Part shown: in pieces, positions 1 through 11,939 of the stretch
Layout: each line of letters begins with the position of its first letter
How positions within the stretch are numbered: position 1 is the first letter of the stretch
Position numbers and translations under genes: made by a program
From: Porphyra umbilicalis
Taxonomy: Eukaryota > Rhodophyta > Bangiophyceae > Bangiales > Bangiaceae
DNA length: 64,000 nucleotides
Assembly: GCA_002049455.2 (NCBI GenBank)
Contig: KV918783.1
Coordinates: 310,001-374,000 of the forward strand
Direction: 5' to 3'
Notes under the pieces: generated by a model
The model's input: only the letters and a program-made list of their open reading frames with translations
Told to the model about the DNA's origin: nothing
Databases searched by the model: none

Positions 1-71
1 AATACTAACATTGCTTTGCTGCCTGGTTAGTTGTTCTTTTTGGACCCGTCTGTGTCTAGCTCTGTGCTTGC

Positions 72-951
72 TTGATGTTTTGCTGTTTTCTTTCGCAAGT
101 GGCTAAAATGGAGCCCCGCGCGCCTCCCTCCTCCCCAGACCTTCCCGCGGCCAGAACCTACAAGAAGACCACCGTCACCCTGCAACAACTGCTCCTCCTG
201 ATCACCCATATGCAGGACAAGATCTCGGTGTACGTGCTCGCCGAGCGCTATGGCGTCACTGAGCGGGCGTTGCGCAAAGTTTTCACCAGACGGGAACACG
301 TTTGGCGGCCGGCGAGTGCAGAAGTTCCCCACGGATTCCGCACTGCGCAACCACCAAGGTTCGCACTGGTGGACGCCAAGTTTCTTGAGATGTCTAACAA
401 AGCTCAACGGGTGGGCGGCACCCAGCTGCCCATCTCGTTGTTGACCCTGAAGACCCGGGCACAGCAGTACGCCTCGCAGCTGTACCCTGGACGCCCATTC
501 ACAGAGTCAAATGGCTTTGTCCCGGGATTTTTACGTCGCCATCAAGTCAAGAGCATCCGTCTTCACGGCACGGGTGGCTCCACCCCAGGCCGTGCTGCTG
601 CTGGACAATGCCAGCGGTCACATCATGAATCTGGAGACCGACTAGCTCTCCGTTGAGGGTCTCCCCGCCAACACGACGGCCCTCTACCAGGCGTGCGAGC
701 AGGGGATTATCCACTGAACCAAGTGCATCTACAAGCGGGAGATGATGAGCAAGATGCTTGTCTGCGCGGACGAGCATGCCGCCGAGTCCCCGATGGCCAC
801 CGCGGCACGCCTGGCGCGCCAGATCGGGGCACGACGTGGCCCTCTCGGAGGTGATGACGGCAACAGCCCTCACGTCCTCAATGCGATGAGGCTCCTCAAG
901 TCCTCTTTTGAGCAGATCACGGCGTCGTGCGCAATGCGCTGCTCGCTATAA
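72..951 (+). pseudogene. pogo/Tigger-like transposase remnant
   Basis: This is a decayed cut-and-paste transposase of the Tc1/mariner superfamily. From the ATG at 72 there is an N-terminal helix-turn-helix region (about residues 30-75, including ERYGVTERALRKVF), then a CENP-B-type HTH (about residues 125-165) whose second half reads PFTESNGFVPGFLRRH. Directly after this, near 570-590, the sequence jumps into the second half of the DDE domain in another frame. The motif LLLDNASGH (second catalytic Asp) starts near 595 and LPANTTALYQACEQGII follows, as in pogo/Tigger enzymes. Two in-frame stops (TAG 643-645, TGA 715-717) interrupt this part, and the stretch with the first catalytic Asp is missing, so an internal deletion is likely. 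Family assignment is firm; the 3' limit is uncertain. Confidence 0.8.
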
Positions 952-2649
952 GCGAGGTGCCTGCCGACGTGTGTCGAGACCAAGGTCCGCGATCGACTGG
1001 AGGCGGAGACCGAGCTCAACGACGCGCCGGCTGATAACGACGCGCACGCCAATGCCATCGTCGACATTTGGCGCTCCCCTCGGAGCTCGGGAGCCAACGG
1101 CGCCGCCATTGACAAACAGCTACTGTTGGGTAATGATCTGGATGCCCTGCCCATTATTCGCTGACGGCTGGGTTCGGAAGATGACCGCGGGGCGCTCTTT
1201 GAGATTGTGAACCAGATGAAAGAGAGTATCTCGACCCAGTCATAGTTGTGTAAATCTCTCGTTCCACATTGGCTCCACGCGCTCTTCTTCGTGGTCCAGA
1301 AAAAAAAAAAGACTTGACTCTCACACGAAGCACCGTCCACACCTGCAATTTAGCATGCTGCACAGGCACTGCACTGTTTCTCTCACGCACTGCGCGCCCC
1401 CGCGCCGCCCCTCCACTGGTTTTCCACTCATGCATTGCCGTGTTCTGTAGGCAGTGTCAGCGAGTGTATCTTTGTGTCCCAAAGTCTGCCAGAGGGTGTC
1501 ACTTCCCCCGCCCCCGCCCCCCCCCGCAGACCTCTCCCTGCCCAGTCCGCTCAACACCACAGCATGAAAGCAAACGCAACGCATAGAATAGCACGGGCGC
1601 TACTCAGGCTTCGCCCTCAACAGGATTGCACGAGGTCATCACGCGGGGGGGCGGGGCGGGGGGGGGGGGTGGGGGGACACCCCAAGAGGCTACAGGGCCG
1701 GCGCGGACATGAGACAACAAGCGTTTCCGTCGGCGACGCGTGTAGGGGGGAGCCAGGCGAGAGGGAGCACTGATGAATGACGTGGGAGGGTAAAATAGGG
1801 GGCATGTGTGTCCGAGTGAGGGTCGCTGGCGCCGCGAAGGGCCAGCGCGGCTGCTTCTGTGTCGGCCGTGTGCATGGGTCTGAATCTGCCGACCAAGGTC
1901 GCATGATGACGCCCAAGCAGTTGGCTTGGATTTAACGTAAGAATTCAATCTCGGGCATGTGACTGGAACGTCCACCTACCACTCAAAGGCCAATTGACAT
2001 GGCCTCTCTTGGACAGTCATTGTCCATTTTCTTGTTTAGCTTTTCAAACCCGATTCTCAGCAGAGGCCATTGTTCGGAGCAAGGTCGGAACAGATGAGAG
2101 AACCCACTATAGCTAATGTCAGATGGTTGTGCGATAAGGACCGCGCGTGTGGTAGCTGATGTGAGACGGGGGGAGCGAAAACTTGTTGAGCTCCTGGCTC
2201 CGGGGACCGCTTTCTACTCGACTGGCGAGCGTCCCGGTGGATCCCAGGACCGTGAGGGTCTCGCATCTCCTGCACCGCATCTCTATCGTCGAAAAATGTC
2301 TGCGTCTATGAACAACGGCGAGTCACGCGTGCTGGAACAAGAAGAAGTGGCATTCAGAACGCTGCGGCCGGCTCGGGCAGGCGTGGAATGCGTAGGGGGG
2401 GGGCATGCGCGGGAGCGGTCTCCAAGAGTGGGGGTGGCCGCTACGAGCCGGGTGCTGGGACCCGTTGGTGTGCCTGGTACGGGTGGCTCGGACCAACCGA
2501 TGCTGGCGCTGCTGGTGTCACGTCGCGAAGCGTCGCAGTTGAATTGACGAGTTACTGACCGCCTTAGACTGCTTGTGCCATCCACACAGAACTGCGCAGC
2601 AAGTGTCAGCCGTTTCGAAGTGCATTGCGAGACCCCGGTGGCCGCCACC
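952..2649. other. intergenic, no gene recognised
   Basis: No reading frame here resembles a known family. The stretch holds a C-rich run near 1505-1530 and a run of almost pure G at about 1645-1676. Base composition is mixed and typical of the decayed DNA around it. Confidence 0.5.
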
Positions 2650-2949
2650 TGTGATCACATGAAGCAACATTCGCGAAACTTTTGCGTAAGTTGCTTCATG
2701 TGGCCTACAATGTGGCGCCTTGTGGCCTTTTGTTTTGCTTCTCGACCGATAGAATCGCGGTACATCTGGCATTCCGTCACACGAAGCGCGACTGAGGCCC
2801 TTTCTTAGCTGCGGCTTCGTTCGTGTGATGGTTCATGTAACGATGTGGGGCGGCCAACAAGTGGCTGCAACGCAAAATAATGTGATCACATGTGATCACA
2901 CGAAGCAACGTCGGAAAAGAACTTTCCGGCGTTTCTTCATGTGATCACA
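2650..2949. repeat. palindrome-rich MITE-like element
   Basis: Three related hairpins lie within 300 bases. The first (2656-2702) has perfect 13-base arms, CACATGAAGCAAC and its complement, around a 21-base loop. The second (2778-2827) has CACACGAAGC arms with a 4-base insertion in the right arm. The third (2891-2949) has 20-base arms, TGTGATCACACGAAGCAACG on the left, matching at 18 of 20 positions, with a further inner stem (CGGAAA/TTTCCG). The 10-base palindrome TGTGATCACA occurs four times (2650, 2881, 2891, 2940). The outer ends are themselves an inverted repeat, so this may be one non-autonomous element. I see no convincing target duplication and no open frame. Confidence 0.6.
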
Positions 2950-4945
2950 TCGACCTTGCGGCGTGCTGATCTTGTGGGACGATTTCAAGTGCGAACTTGG
3001 AAGCAATCAGTTCCAAATCGACTGGTGTGATGGACATTCGAGTCCGTCGCCTCTTGCTGGCTGCATCCAAAAGTGACGCCACAGTCGAGTCGGGCCACAC
3101 CTGTCCCCTTCGTCGGCAACACCCCACGCTCCCCAGCCTTGTCCGAATGACCAGCTGGCCCCCTACACTGCCCTGTGGCCGATGGCCGCCTCTCCGTCCC
3201 ATTTTCCGTACGAAAGCATAAATTGGAGAATTCCTCAGTACGTACGCAGCGCGATACGAGCGTACGCTGCCGGTATCATGGCGGGCCCAAGCTGCCCCCC
3301 CAACGGACTTCTGCTTCGGCTCTGCGCAGCCTGCGGCATGGACTATCCAGCGAGGCGATCCTGGTCCGGCGAACGTGGCGCCAAAGGTTCAATTCAGGTT
3401 GTTTGGTTTTGGCAAAGAGGCTCTGGCAACAATACAAAGGCGCCAAAGGCGTCGCCCTCATGGCATATGTTCAACCAGAGAGTTCTGCATCATCGGTGTG
3501 CGCACACACGTACGGCGGCGGCGAGCGGTGAAAAGATGGGCAAGGGGGGGGCGGAGGTGGCGGTCTGGTCGCTTTTCACGACGTGCGCCGTGCCGAGCCC
3601 AGCAACCAAGCGCTCGACAGCAGCCGTTGGACAGAAAATCACTTAACGTTGAATTCATCAAACAATTCCGTCTAACATTGTCGCACAAAGGGACAACCCA
3701 CTGCGACCTTTCCAAACTGAGGCCCGTTGGAGCGTCTCCACCAATGCATCCAAAATCCAAAGCCAACGTCACGAGTGCCCAACGTGTGGCCCTGTCACTG
3801 GCTCTCCAAACATCGAGCCAAAAATAAACAGGTCACGTCTCAATCTTGGGCTCCCCTGAATGCTCACTATGCGTGGGCCTCTTTTGTGGTGGATCGACAA
3901 TCCACAGATGCCGGACAAAGAACCTTGGAGGATGGCTGATCGCCGCATCACTGTTTGCATGCCACGGGTCAGACATTCCATTCGCGTAGGTCGGCTCGAC
4001 GTGGAACCAGGGCACCCCTGGTTAAAACGCGTCTAAAGCGGTCTTTCGGCTTGCTCGCGTTCTGATTGGTCACACGAAACAAATGCGCCGTTTTCAAGCG
4101 TTTCAAGGACGTGTCTTGCTACTGACGATTACCTTTTCGTAAGTTCACAACGTGTTTTGGTCCCAGCGCGCACTCTGTAGCGCAGACCGCGGTGGCAAAG
4201 AACTGCAGCAACGCGCTTTTTTCACTGCGTCGGCCGATTGCGGGCAGAATTTCCTTCGACGGGCGGATTGTTGCCTGTTGTTCCCGAACTGTCTTCGCGG
4301 CTGACCGACGGACGAGCCGGGCGGAGTTATATGGTCTTGGTCAACACCGGTCGAATAGGGCGAGACATGCAGTCACTTTTCGAATCCCGGCCGGGGAAGC
4401 TCCACCACAAGAGCCCCATAACAAATTCCGTGTGGGCGTCTTCCAGCAGACCATCGTCCCCTCCCACCGCCGCAGCCGTGCTCTCCCCCGCCAAAGTGGC
4501 GCTCTCGCCCGTCACAGCGGCACTCGCTGCTCCCAGTCGCCCAACAGGCGCCGGCCTGGTTGACCGCCGCGCCTGTACACGCCGATTGTAGGCACGGATG
4601 TCGGTTGTGGCCAAAGTTCGTCGGCGGTCCTGCCCATGCCCTTATTTGGCTACTTGGGGGCAATTCGGGGGCGACACAGTGTGGTGCCTCGCCTAAATCG
4701 TGCCCTGCGACTTGGAATGGCAGGTCGACGATCTGGCGACACAATAAAATTCTTGGGGCAGCCCGATGCACGACTCAGACATTGAGTCTGATGCGCGTAC
4801 GGCCAAGTCCACAGCAAGGTCGGCATTGTAAGACAACATATTGACGTCTGTGGGAACGGGCCACGCCCCCAAGCTACACAGACAAGATCACTGTCAGCAA
4901 GTGATCCTGACGAAAGCATCGGACCGGTCATTGAGGCCGTCTTTG
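2950..4945. other. intergenic, no gene recognised
   Basis: Only short overlapping frames occur on both strands and none resembles a known protein. The minus strand at about 4420-4610 has some coding-like composition, but nothing identifiable. Confidence 0.5.
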
Positions 4946-4953
4946 ATCCAGAT

Positions 4954-5811
4954 CAGGGTTGTCAGCGTTTGGTTTGGTTTGCCAAACATGAACTGAATTC
5001 AACCTGATTCACTTGAACGCTGGAGCGTTCAGGTTGAACGCAACATGTCAAAGGCCGTACTTGTTCTGCGTAATACTTAGTGTGCCACGTTTAATGTAGT
5101 TGAAATTGTGCTTCGGAAAGTCGGGTTGTCTGACTCGAGCTCCATCGAGCTTGAGTCGCCAAGCCGATGTAGCGTGTGCAGAGTAGGCCTGCTGCAGTCC
5201 CGGCAACAGAGCCCTGCTTGCCTGCCACACCACCGCCACACAATCCAAACGACTGGTACGAGCCGACGCCGGGGCGACGACGTTGACAACCGCCTGGGCC
5301 TCCGCCCAGTAACGGAGACGGGGGGATCAAACAGAAAGGACCCAACACCGATACGTGTAGACAGGGCGTTGAGGGCGAGCGGATGCTCCGTTGTCTGAGA
5401 AGCAGCTTGCCGCACTCCACGCAATCCTGGGTGCGACCACGACCCATTCATCCTCCAGCGACAAAGGCTATGATTCACGCACACGTTGACAGCAGATGAA
5501 TCGATCTACGTACTCAGCGCCTAGGGTGCTACACAGCCGATTAGCAACAGTTGATATGAAGGAGGGTCTGGGAGCAGAACTCTCAGCGGCGCGACTGACC
5601 TGCAGGGGGTATGGCAACGAGGCAGTCAGAGCGGCCGCACGGCGCCGAACCACCTGGCTGATCAATTTGAAGTGGTCAACGAAAGCTCCTGTCTGCCCGG
5701 GAAATTTATCAGAAATACAACCAAGTCGTTTGTCGTTTGGTTTGGTTCGTTTCTTGAAATCAACCTGATTCATCGAACCATCTGTAGATTCAACATGAAC
5801 TTACAACCCTG
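4954..5811. mobile_element. non-autonomous hAT element with 8-bp target duplication
   Basis: The left end begins CAGGGTTGT (4954-4962) and the right end is its exact complement ACAACCCTG (5803-5811). Both sides are flanked by the same 8 bases, ATCCAGAT (4946-4953 and 5812-5819). Short terminal inverted repeats starting CAGGG with an 8-bp target duplication are the hallmark of the hAT superfamily. Near each end is a direct subterminal repeat: GTTTGGTTTGGTT followed by CAACCTGATTCA (left about 4966-5011, right about 5733-5772). The 858-base interior has no transposase-like frame, so the element must be moved in trans. The identical target duplication suggests fairly recent insertion. The perfect palindrome TGAACGCTGGAGCGTTCA lies near the left end. 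Confidence 0.88.
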
Positions 5812-6169
5812 ATCCAGATGCACGGCCTCGTGCCGATCGCCAGCAATATTGCAGCAAAATTCGGATTCTGATTGGCGGGCGACGACCTCGGGTGACTGTA
5901 ACGGAGAAATCCTGTCGCTGACAGTGTTCCTGGGCTCCCGCGGCATCTTTTTAGACGCCTTTCATTGGATAACAAATATGTCTTCATTATTCTCGTCGTG
6001 TTCCTCTGTTTTTACAGCTATATGATTGGTAGTGGGCGGCCAATAACCCGGGAGATCACTCCAGAGATCTCTCTGGGGGCCAAGGTGAACTCCATCCGCC
6101 GCCGCCAACGGTCGCGACGGGCGCCGCGGGTGGCGGCCGCCCATCCCTTTCCCCGCCGCCCACAAGTCG

Positions 6170-6480
6170 GCCGCGATGGCGCTCGTAGCGGCGTCGGCGG
6201 CGGCGGCGGCGGCAACGGCGGCGACGACAACGGTGGAGGCGGCGGCGGCCGGGGCGGTGTGCTTGTGCCGGAGGCGGCCACGATGGCCGGGACTGCGGCG
6301 ACGACGGCGGCCGCGGCGGCGAGGCCGTGGCGGAGGTGGCCACGGTGGCCAGGGCCGCGGCGGCGGTCGTGGCCGCGGTAGCGGCGGCGGCCACGGCTGA
6401 AGGGAGGCGGCGGAGACGGCGCCCGCCGCGGCGTCCGCGGCCGTGGCGGCAGGGTGACGGCGGGGTGACGGCGGTGGCGG
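6170..6480. repeat. degenerate CGG/GGC trinucleotide tract
   Basis: The sequence is almost entirely interrupted GGC/CGG triplets, with blocks such as CGGCGGCGGCGGCGGC near 6195-6215. It leaves all six frames open and gives artificial Arg-, Ala- or Gly-rich translations. It lies in the presumed promoter or leader of the possible membrane-protein gene. Confidence 0.7.
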
Positions 6481-6729
6481 CCGCGGTGGCCGCCTTGGGG
6501 GCCGAACCGGCTCCCGCGGCAGTAGCGGTGGTGGCGGCCGCGCCGCCACAGCGGCCGTTCGCAAACGCGCCGCCGACCGTCGCCGTCGGCGCGCCCCCGA
6601 CCGACGGCGCGGGAGGGACGGCCGAGCCGGCCTGTGCTGGGCGTCGCGCCGCGCCCGTCGTTGCGCGGTGGCGCGGGGCGGTCCGTCCCCCCCCACCACC
6701 CTCCCCCGCCCCCTCCCGCCTCAGCCGCC

Positions 6730-7846
6730 ATGGTGCAATCCCGGTGGCGGCAGCGGCGGCGCGTCGCCACGGCGGCTGCCACCGTGGTGGTGGCGACGGT
6801 GGCGGGCGGCGGTGCTGGCCGGCGCCACGGCGGCGGCCGCAGCGTTCGCGTCGGCGCGCCTCACCCTCGCATCCGCACCCCCCCCCCCGCCGCCCGCCAA
6901 GACGCCGCGGACGCGCCCGTCCCCCCCGCGTGCGCCGGCGGCGCCGCCCCCGGCGCGCGCGTCTGCGTCGACACGGACGTGCACGTGGCGGCGGCGGTCG
7001 GCGGCACCGTCACCCGCTTTGACGTGGAAGACGCGCTCGTCCCCACCGTCTACCCCGCCGTGGCGCGGGGGGGGGGGGGGGGGGGGGTCCCCCCTACTGA
7101 CGCCGTCGCCTGGGATCGGCGACGACGGCGCCGCCACGGATGGGGGCGACGGGGCTGCCAGCGGCGGCGACAGCGGCGACGGGGCCGCCGGAGACGCAGA
7201 CGGCGGCAACGCGGGCACGGTGGGCGACATGTCTGACGACAACGGGGCGCCGGTCTCGGGCATCGACGGCGACGAAGACGACGGCGGCGGCGGCGGCGGC
7301 GGCCTCCCGCCCGACGCGTGGGCGGGCATTGCCATTGCCGCCGTCGCTGCCGCGGCGGTGGCCGAGGCGGCCGTGTGGGGCGCCCACCGCCGTCTTGCGG
7401 CGGCGGCGGCCGCGGCAACGGCCTACGCGTACTGGGAGGGGGGAGGGGTGGGGGGGGGGGATGTGACGCCCGCCGCGGCGGTTGGCGGGGGGGGCGGTGG
7501 GGGGGGGGGGCGCCGCCGCCGTTGGGCGACGCTGCCAGGGGGGTGGAGGAGGGGGGGGGAGGGACAATGCGCGCCTCCCGCCGTCGACGAGGCGTGCCGC
7601 CCACGCCGCACCCGTCGTCGGGCTGTGCGTGGCGGAAGGGCGGTGGTCGGGGGGGGAAGGGGGGGTGGTCGGAGGGGGCGGGGGGGGGGGGGCGGGCGCC
7701 GCGGTGGTGGGCCCCCGCAGACGGCGGTGGGCCGCCGCGGCCGCCGCCCGCCCGCCGGTCAGTCATTGATTGGCACTAAATTGGATCAACAAATCTGCAC
7801 GCGCCAAATAGTACTGAACTTTATGCCCAAAATCAGTGGTAAATAG
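6730..7846 (+). CDS. possible single-pass membrane protein, GC-rich, frames unsettled
   Basis: No family is recognised. From the ATG at 6730 the plus strand encodes a basic N-terminus (SRWRQRRR) followed by a short hydrophobic stretch, as in a type II signal anchor. A convincing coding stretch follows at about 6940-7066 (ARVCVDTDVHVAAAVGG and onward). A run of 21 G (7067-7087) interrupts it. After the run, another frame carries an acidic Asp/Gly-rich linker and then a hydrophobic segment near 7318-7380 (AWAGIAIAAVAAAAVAEA). Beyond 7440 several G runs make every frame low complexity. The architecture resembles the VWA protein at 37.2 kb, but I see no sequence match. Both strands are open here because of the (CGG)n-like composition, so strand and extent are tentative. 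Confidence 0.3.
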
Positions 7847-10800
7847 TGTGCGCAGATTATGCCTGAAGCCGAACAAGTCGGGTAGCTATCTGTTTGCTTG
7901 GGTGTCCCCTTGGATCCACCGTATGACTCTCTTTGTAGCCCCCCTCGGCGACTTCTTGGCGACACAGCTCGCGCGTGTGTCGCCTCGAAGTTACCAAGAA
8001 GTAACCCGAAAAGGCGAGTGGGCAGAACCGCCGACGTTGCCAGCCCTTCCACCCACGCGGCCATGTCAGCTTCCTGCTTCTTTCGGCAGGCGTCTGTGGA
8101 CACAACCATCTCAGCCGCCTGTCTATTGGCCTGTGTGCGCTGGTCATCTGTCCTCTTCGCGACGAGCGCCCCGGGCGCCGCCAACTGCCGCCGTCGGCCA
8201 TTGTTGTGAGCGTCAGCTCCTGGGGCTCGCCCGAGAGCTGACAGCTGCACGTAGGCCCTTCAGCTGCCCAGGAAAGTTGGGGCGGTGCAGCGCTCCGCGT
8301 CGCGATTGAATTGACCGTGGAGGGCCTCCAACGCCTGCTCACCGTACCAGCCCAGGCTCCAAAACCGGCGGAGAAATGGAGCGGCGTGACAGCACAGAGC
8401 ATGCAGCTTGGTGGACACCCGCAGCCAAGGGAACGGCTCCGCCAGACCATCAACAAATGAGGCTGTCGCGCGCTCGAAAGCGGCACTATCGGAGACTGGG
8501 CTTCCAGTTGCCCGGCTGAGGATGGGCACAATCTCGTCCTACAGCGCGTATGACCGGCGCAGGGCATTTGCGCGGGGCCCCGGTGCGCGAAAAGTCAGCA
8601 AGTCACACACGCGGGCAAGCTTGCGTGTGATACGGTGGTATTCAGACCCTTCGAAAGCACCTCCCAAGTAAGGTGCCGGTGCCACCCCTGCCTCCTCCCG
8701 CAGGAGCGTGTTCAGGGCGGCGCAAAATTCTGGGGCCCCGTCCTCGCCCCGCACCGCCGCCATTGTTTCGGCAGCGAGCAGCAGCAGACGCGCTGAAATC
8801 CCGATGGTGAGGTGTAGGACCATGGGAGCAATATCCGATGGATCAATGATGAGGAGTGGAGACCGCACAATTTACAGAAGACGCCACGGTGACAGAGGTG
8901 TTGGGCGGGTCCTATTGTCGCCATTGACATAGGTCTTGCGCATGCGCTTTGTGTGACGAACCGGACGGCGCAGCCCATTGCAGCGGCTGCCGTCCTGCGA
9001 GCACCCAAAGTTCTGCACCGCCGCGGCGTTCTTGGCGGTGGGTCACGCAAGCACTGTGCACCACAGACTGGGCTGACGACAGGAAGGCCCGTCGTGGCCA
9101 CTCATCGTCGACAACCACCGGGAGTCGCCCGTCATAATGAGACAACCACAGCGCTGCCGTCCACGTACTCGCAGTCCATTGGTCCGGAGCTCCTCAATGT
9201 CTGCTAGACATACGGCACAAATGGACTCGAGCGCCGCATAGTCATCTGTCTTGCATGGGAAGATGCCTAACAAGATTGAGTTCCCGACACTGGCAGGATG
9301 AGGTTGATTGGCAATGCCAAAGTACACCTTGACAATGCTCTGCTGCCCCCCTTTGTCCATGCCAAAACACAGCTGTACAGCAGGCATGGCAGGATTTGGG
9401 GTAGTGGCACCCTCATCAGAGCCAGGCGCCCAGCGCTAACCGCCGCTGGGCGCGCCGCCACCGTCCACACCCGAGCGGGGCTCCGATGGCCCGCCACGAC
9501 AGCAAGTAGAGCCATCACCTGCTGCTGGGGGGACATCCGATGGCCCACCGCCGCCGCCGCGCCCCGGGTCATCAGCCCCGGTGGGTGACCCGCGTCCGCC
9601 ACTCGTGCTGCTTTCGCACTCCGACTCCTGCTCGTCCGTCCAATCGCTGGAGTCTGAGCGGGAGGAGGCGGTGGCGGTGTCGCCGCTCGCGTCGGCCGCT
9701 GCAACACCCGCGGTGGGCGGCCGACCGCAACTCGAGCGCCACCCCTCTGAGACTGGTCACTCCAAAAAGCGCTGGCTCAGCACAATGTCGTCCAAAAAAG
9801 CTTGGACGGCTGCGCGCGGGGACAATAGAAATGCCCCTGCAGCCGAGGTCGTCACGCGGTTGCGCTCCTCCCTTGCCGCCAAATCCGAGTCCCGCCGGAG
9901 GGCCTCCCAGCTGGCGAGCCCGCTGCTAGCCCCGCCGAGGAACGCGCGGATGCGCGTCCACGTCACGCCGCTGATACGATTGGCCACCTCAAACTCGAGC
10001 TGCTACCTCACAGACAGTGAGTGAAGAGGCGCCACCCCTGCGCCGGTGGTCCGCGCCACACCACAAATGATGCGCATGGAATCATCAATGGCAGTCGCTT
10101 CTGCTTCCGAAAACAGCGGTTGGATGGTCGCCGCTGCAACGGCTCTCCGCCGGCGGTTTTAAAGGCTCCCCACCTCGGCTTTTTGGCCGGTCACGACGCG
10201 TCTGTAAAGCCACTGCCTTCTGTCCGGGAAGCGGGTCATCAGCTCATCCCCACACGTCCGCCGAAAAAATGCGCCCAGCAATGCTGACACAGTGCTGCTG
10301 TCGGGCTCGACAGAGAAGCCGGACAGCGGCGAGATGATTAATGAAGTATTCGGGACGGCCGTCAGTGGAGGGGAAAGGCAGATCGGCGTGGTGTTCGCCG
10401 GCGCGGGTGGCGCTGAATACTCCACCGCGTCGGCATGAGCTTGGGAGGGAGAAGGGGGAGCTACATTGCGGCTAAGCGCTTCAACCCGCGACTTGCACGC
10501 TGCACAAACTTTCTTACGTTGGTTTGGCGGTATCCCGCGTTGAATTTTCGCCTCACTGCTGCCCCACAAAAAGGGCAGGCATGCGGGCCCCGGGAGTGCA
10601 GCAGCCGGCTTGTCCGTTGACCCGTCGGGATGTAGTAACGGACGGAAAAGGCGGCCAACTAGTTTACCTGATGTACACTCCCCGCGGGAAAAGCACACGA
10701 TGCATATGCTCAAACAGACACCGTTGTTGTCCTCGTCCTCGTCCACTGAGTAGCACTTACGCGTCGGGACGCCCGTGCAAAACTGCAACGACTCGGCGTC

Positions 10801-10908
10801 GCTGATAACACCGCTGCACATGGCGCGTTGCCACCGCTCCGCATCCACATTTGGCCGCAAAAACGGCTGCCCACACGCCACACAGACGAACGCTGGTCCA
10901 CTTTCCAT
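7786..10908 (-). mobile_element. large unassigned transposon family, copy 1
   Basis: The first of two related copies (the other is at 26.1-28.3 kb). Read on the minus strand in one single frame, the transposase-like product starts at the ATG at 10908 with a Cys-rich domain (VCVACGQPF, CIVCFSRGEC and KVCAACKSR are probable zinc-binding pairs). It continues through SGVTWTRIRAFLGGASSGLAS (about 9980-9920), CFGMDKGG (about 9365), NSILLGIFPCKTDD, LLIIDPSDIAPMVLHLTIG (about 8845) and KLHALCCHAAPFLRRFWSLG (about 8400). No frameshift is needed, but at least six stop codons interrupt it. The same blocks occur in the same order in copy 2. The C-terminal LH-CHA-F-GxQ-HG-FN block resembles uncharacterised proteins scattered in many eukaryotic genomes. 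I cannot place it in a named superfamily, and I found no terminal repeats. Confidence 0.7.
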
Positions 10909-11939
10909 GAACACGCGCTGCACCAGTGCCGACGCGGGGTACCTTTTTGTGTTTTAAGACTAGCGCGTGCTGCTTGGCCGACGCGGGGGCGTGGGGCAGA
11001 CGAGTCCGTCGGCGCCTGAATTGCGCGCCGACGCGATGAACGACGCCTGGGCGCCCCTAACGCGGGAGCCGCCTCCTGTCATGGGTGTTCCACCCCCCCC
11101 ACACGGTAGGGTCGCGAAAGCGCGCCGTAAGGCAGTGGCCACCATGGCCTCGGTGGCTTTTAAGGATCGAAGATATCAAAATACCGAACTTAAACAAGAC
11201 GCAAGCTTCTCCGACCCAAAAAGAAAAGCCACGATCAGAAAAGCACTGAGTCAGATATCTTGTCGGTACGGGACAAAACACGAACATGCATATCTCATGA
11301 CAACAGCGAGAGGAACATTTGTCTTTGACAATCTGCAGAGCTGTTCGTCGGCAAGCACATACCAGGAGGACTCCTCGACTCCTCGTCCGATCGGGCCACG
11401 ACCGACCGCGTCCGCTTCCGGGAAGCCGTGATGAAGCGGAGAGCAAGGCCGTGGCAGTGCAGTTGGCAGCTTCAATAAAACCGCGCCGCGCGCGGACGAG
11501 TAACAGGTGGTGACACGGTGGGTGATGAAGACGGCTGTTGACGACGGCTGTCGCCGGAGCCGCAGCGGACAGCGTGACAGCACAAAACCTGGCTCCAAGT
11601 ACAATAATGAAAGGCTACAAGGAAGAGCTTGCCTGCACCGATTCGAACAAGAGTACTCAACCACCCTAGCCGTGCCGCCTCTGCCGTTGCGCATTTCTGT
11701 CCGGTCTATCATCCTCAATCCCAAGAATGCTAGCAACCTAGACCGGGGGTGGGGCGCGTCAGTACTAAAGCCAGCGTCAAAAAAAAACCGGGCAACTACT
11801 CAGAACTGAGCACTTCCCTCGTGTAAAAGACAACGTGCCGCTCCCTCAAAATAAGAGTTCCCAGAACGGCAGCAGTATACGTCATACCCACATATCGCAT
11901 GGCACCACGGAGACTCGAAAAGCACTCTGTGTACCGGCG
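10909..11939. other. intergenic, no gene recognised
   Basis: Flanks of two decayed elements. Only short frames without recognisable motifs occur. The ends of the unassigned element (right) and of the CACTA-like remnant (left) probably lie in here, but I could not define terminal repeats. Confidence 0.4.

Noticed and set aside
5962-6782. Long Arg/Pro-rich minus-strand frames (up to 254 codons)
   Set aside because: They are products of the CGG/GGC triplet tract, which leaves all frames open; amino acid composition is nearly all Arg, Pro, Ala and Gly.
7786-10908. Assignment of the two-copy family to KDZ (Kyakuja-Dileera-Zisupton)
   Set aside because: The C-terminal HGHFN block looked suggestive, but the KDZ catalytic motifs could not be found, so the family is left unassigned.
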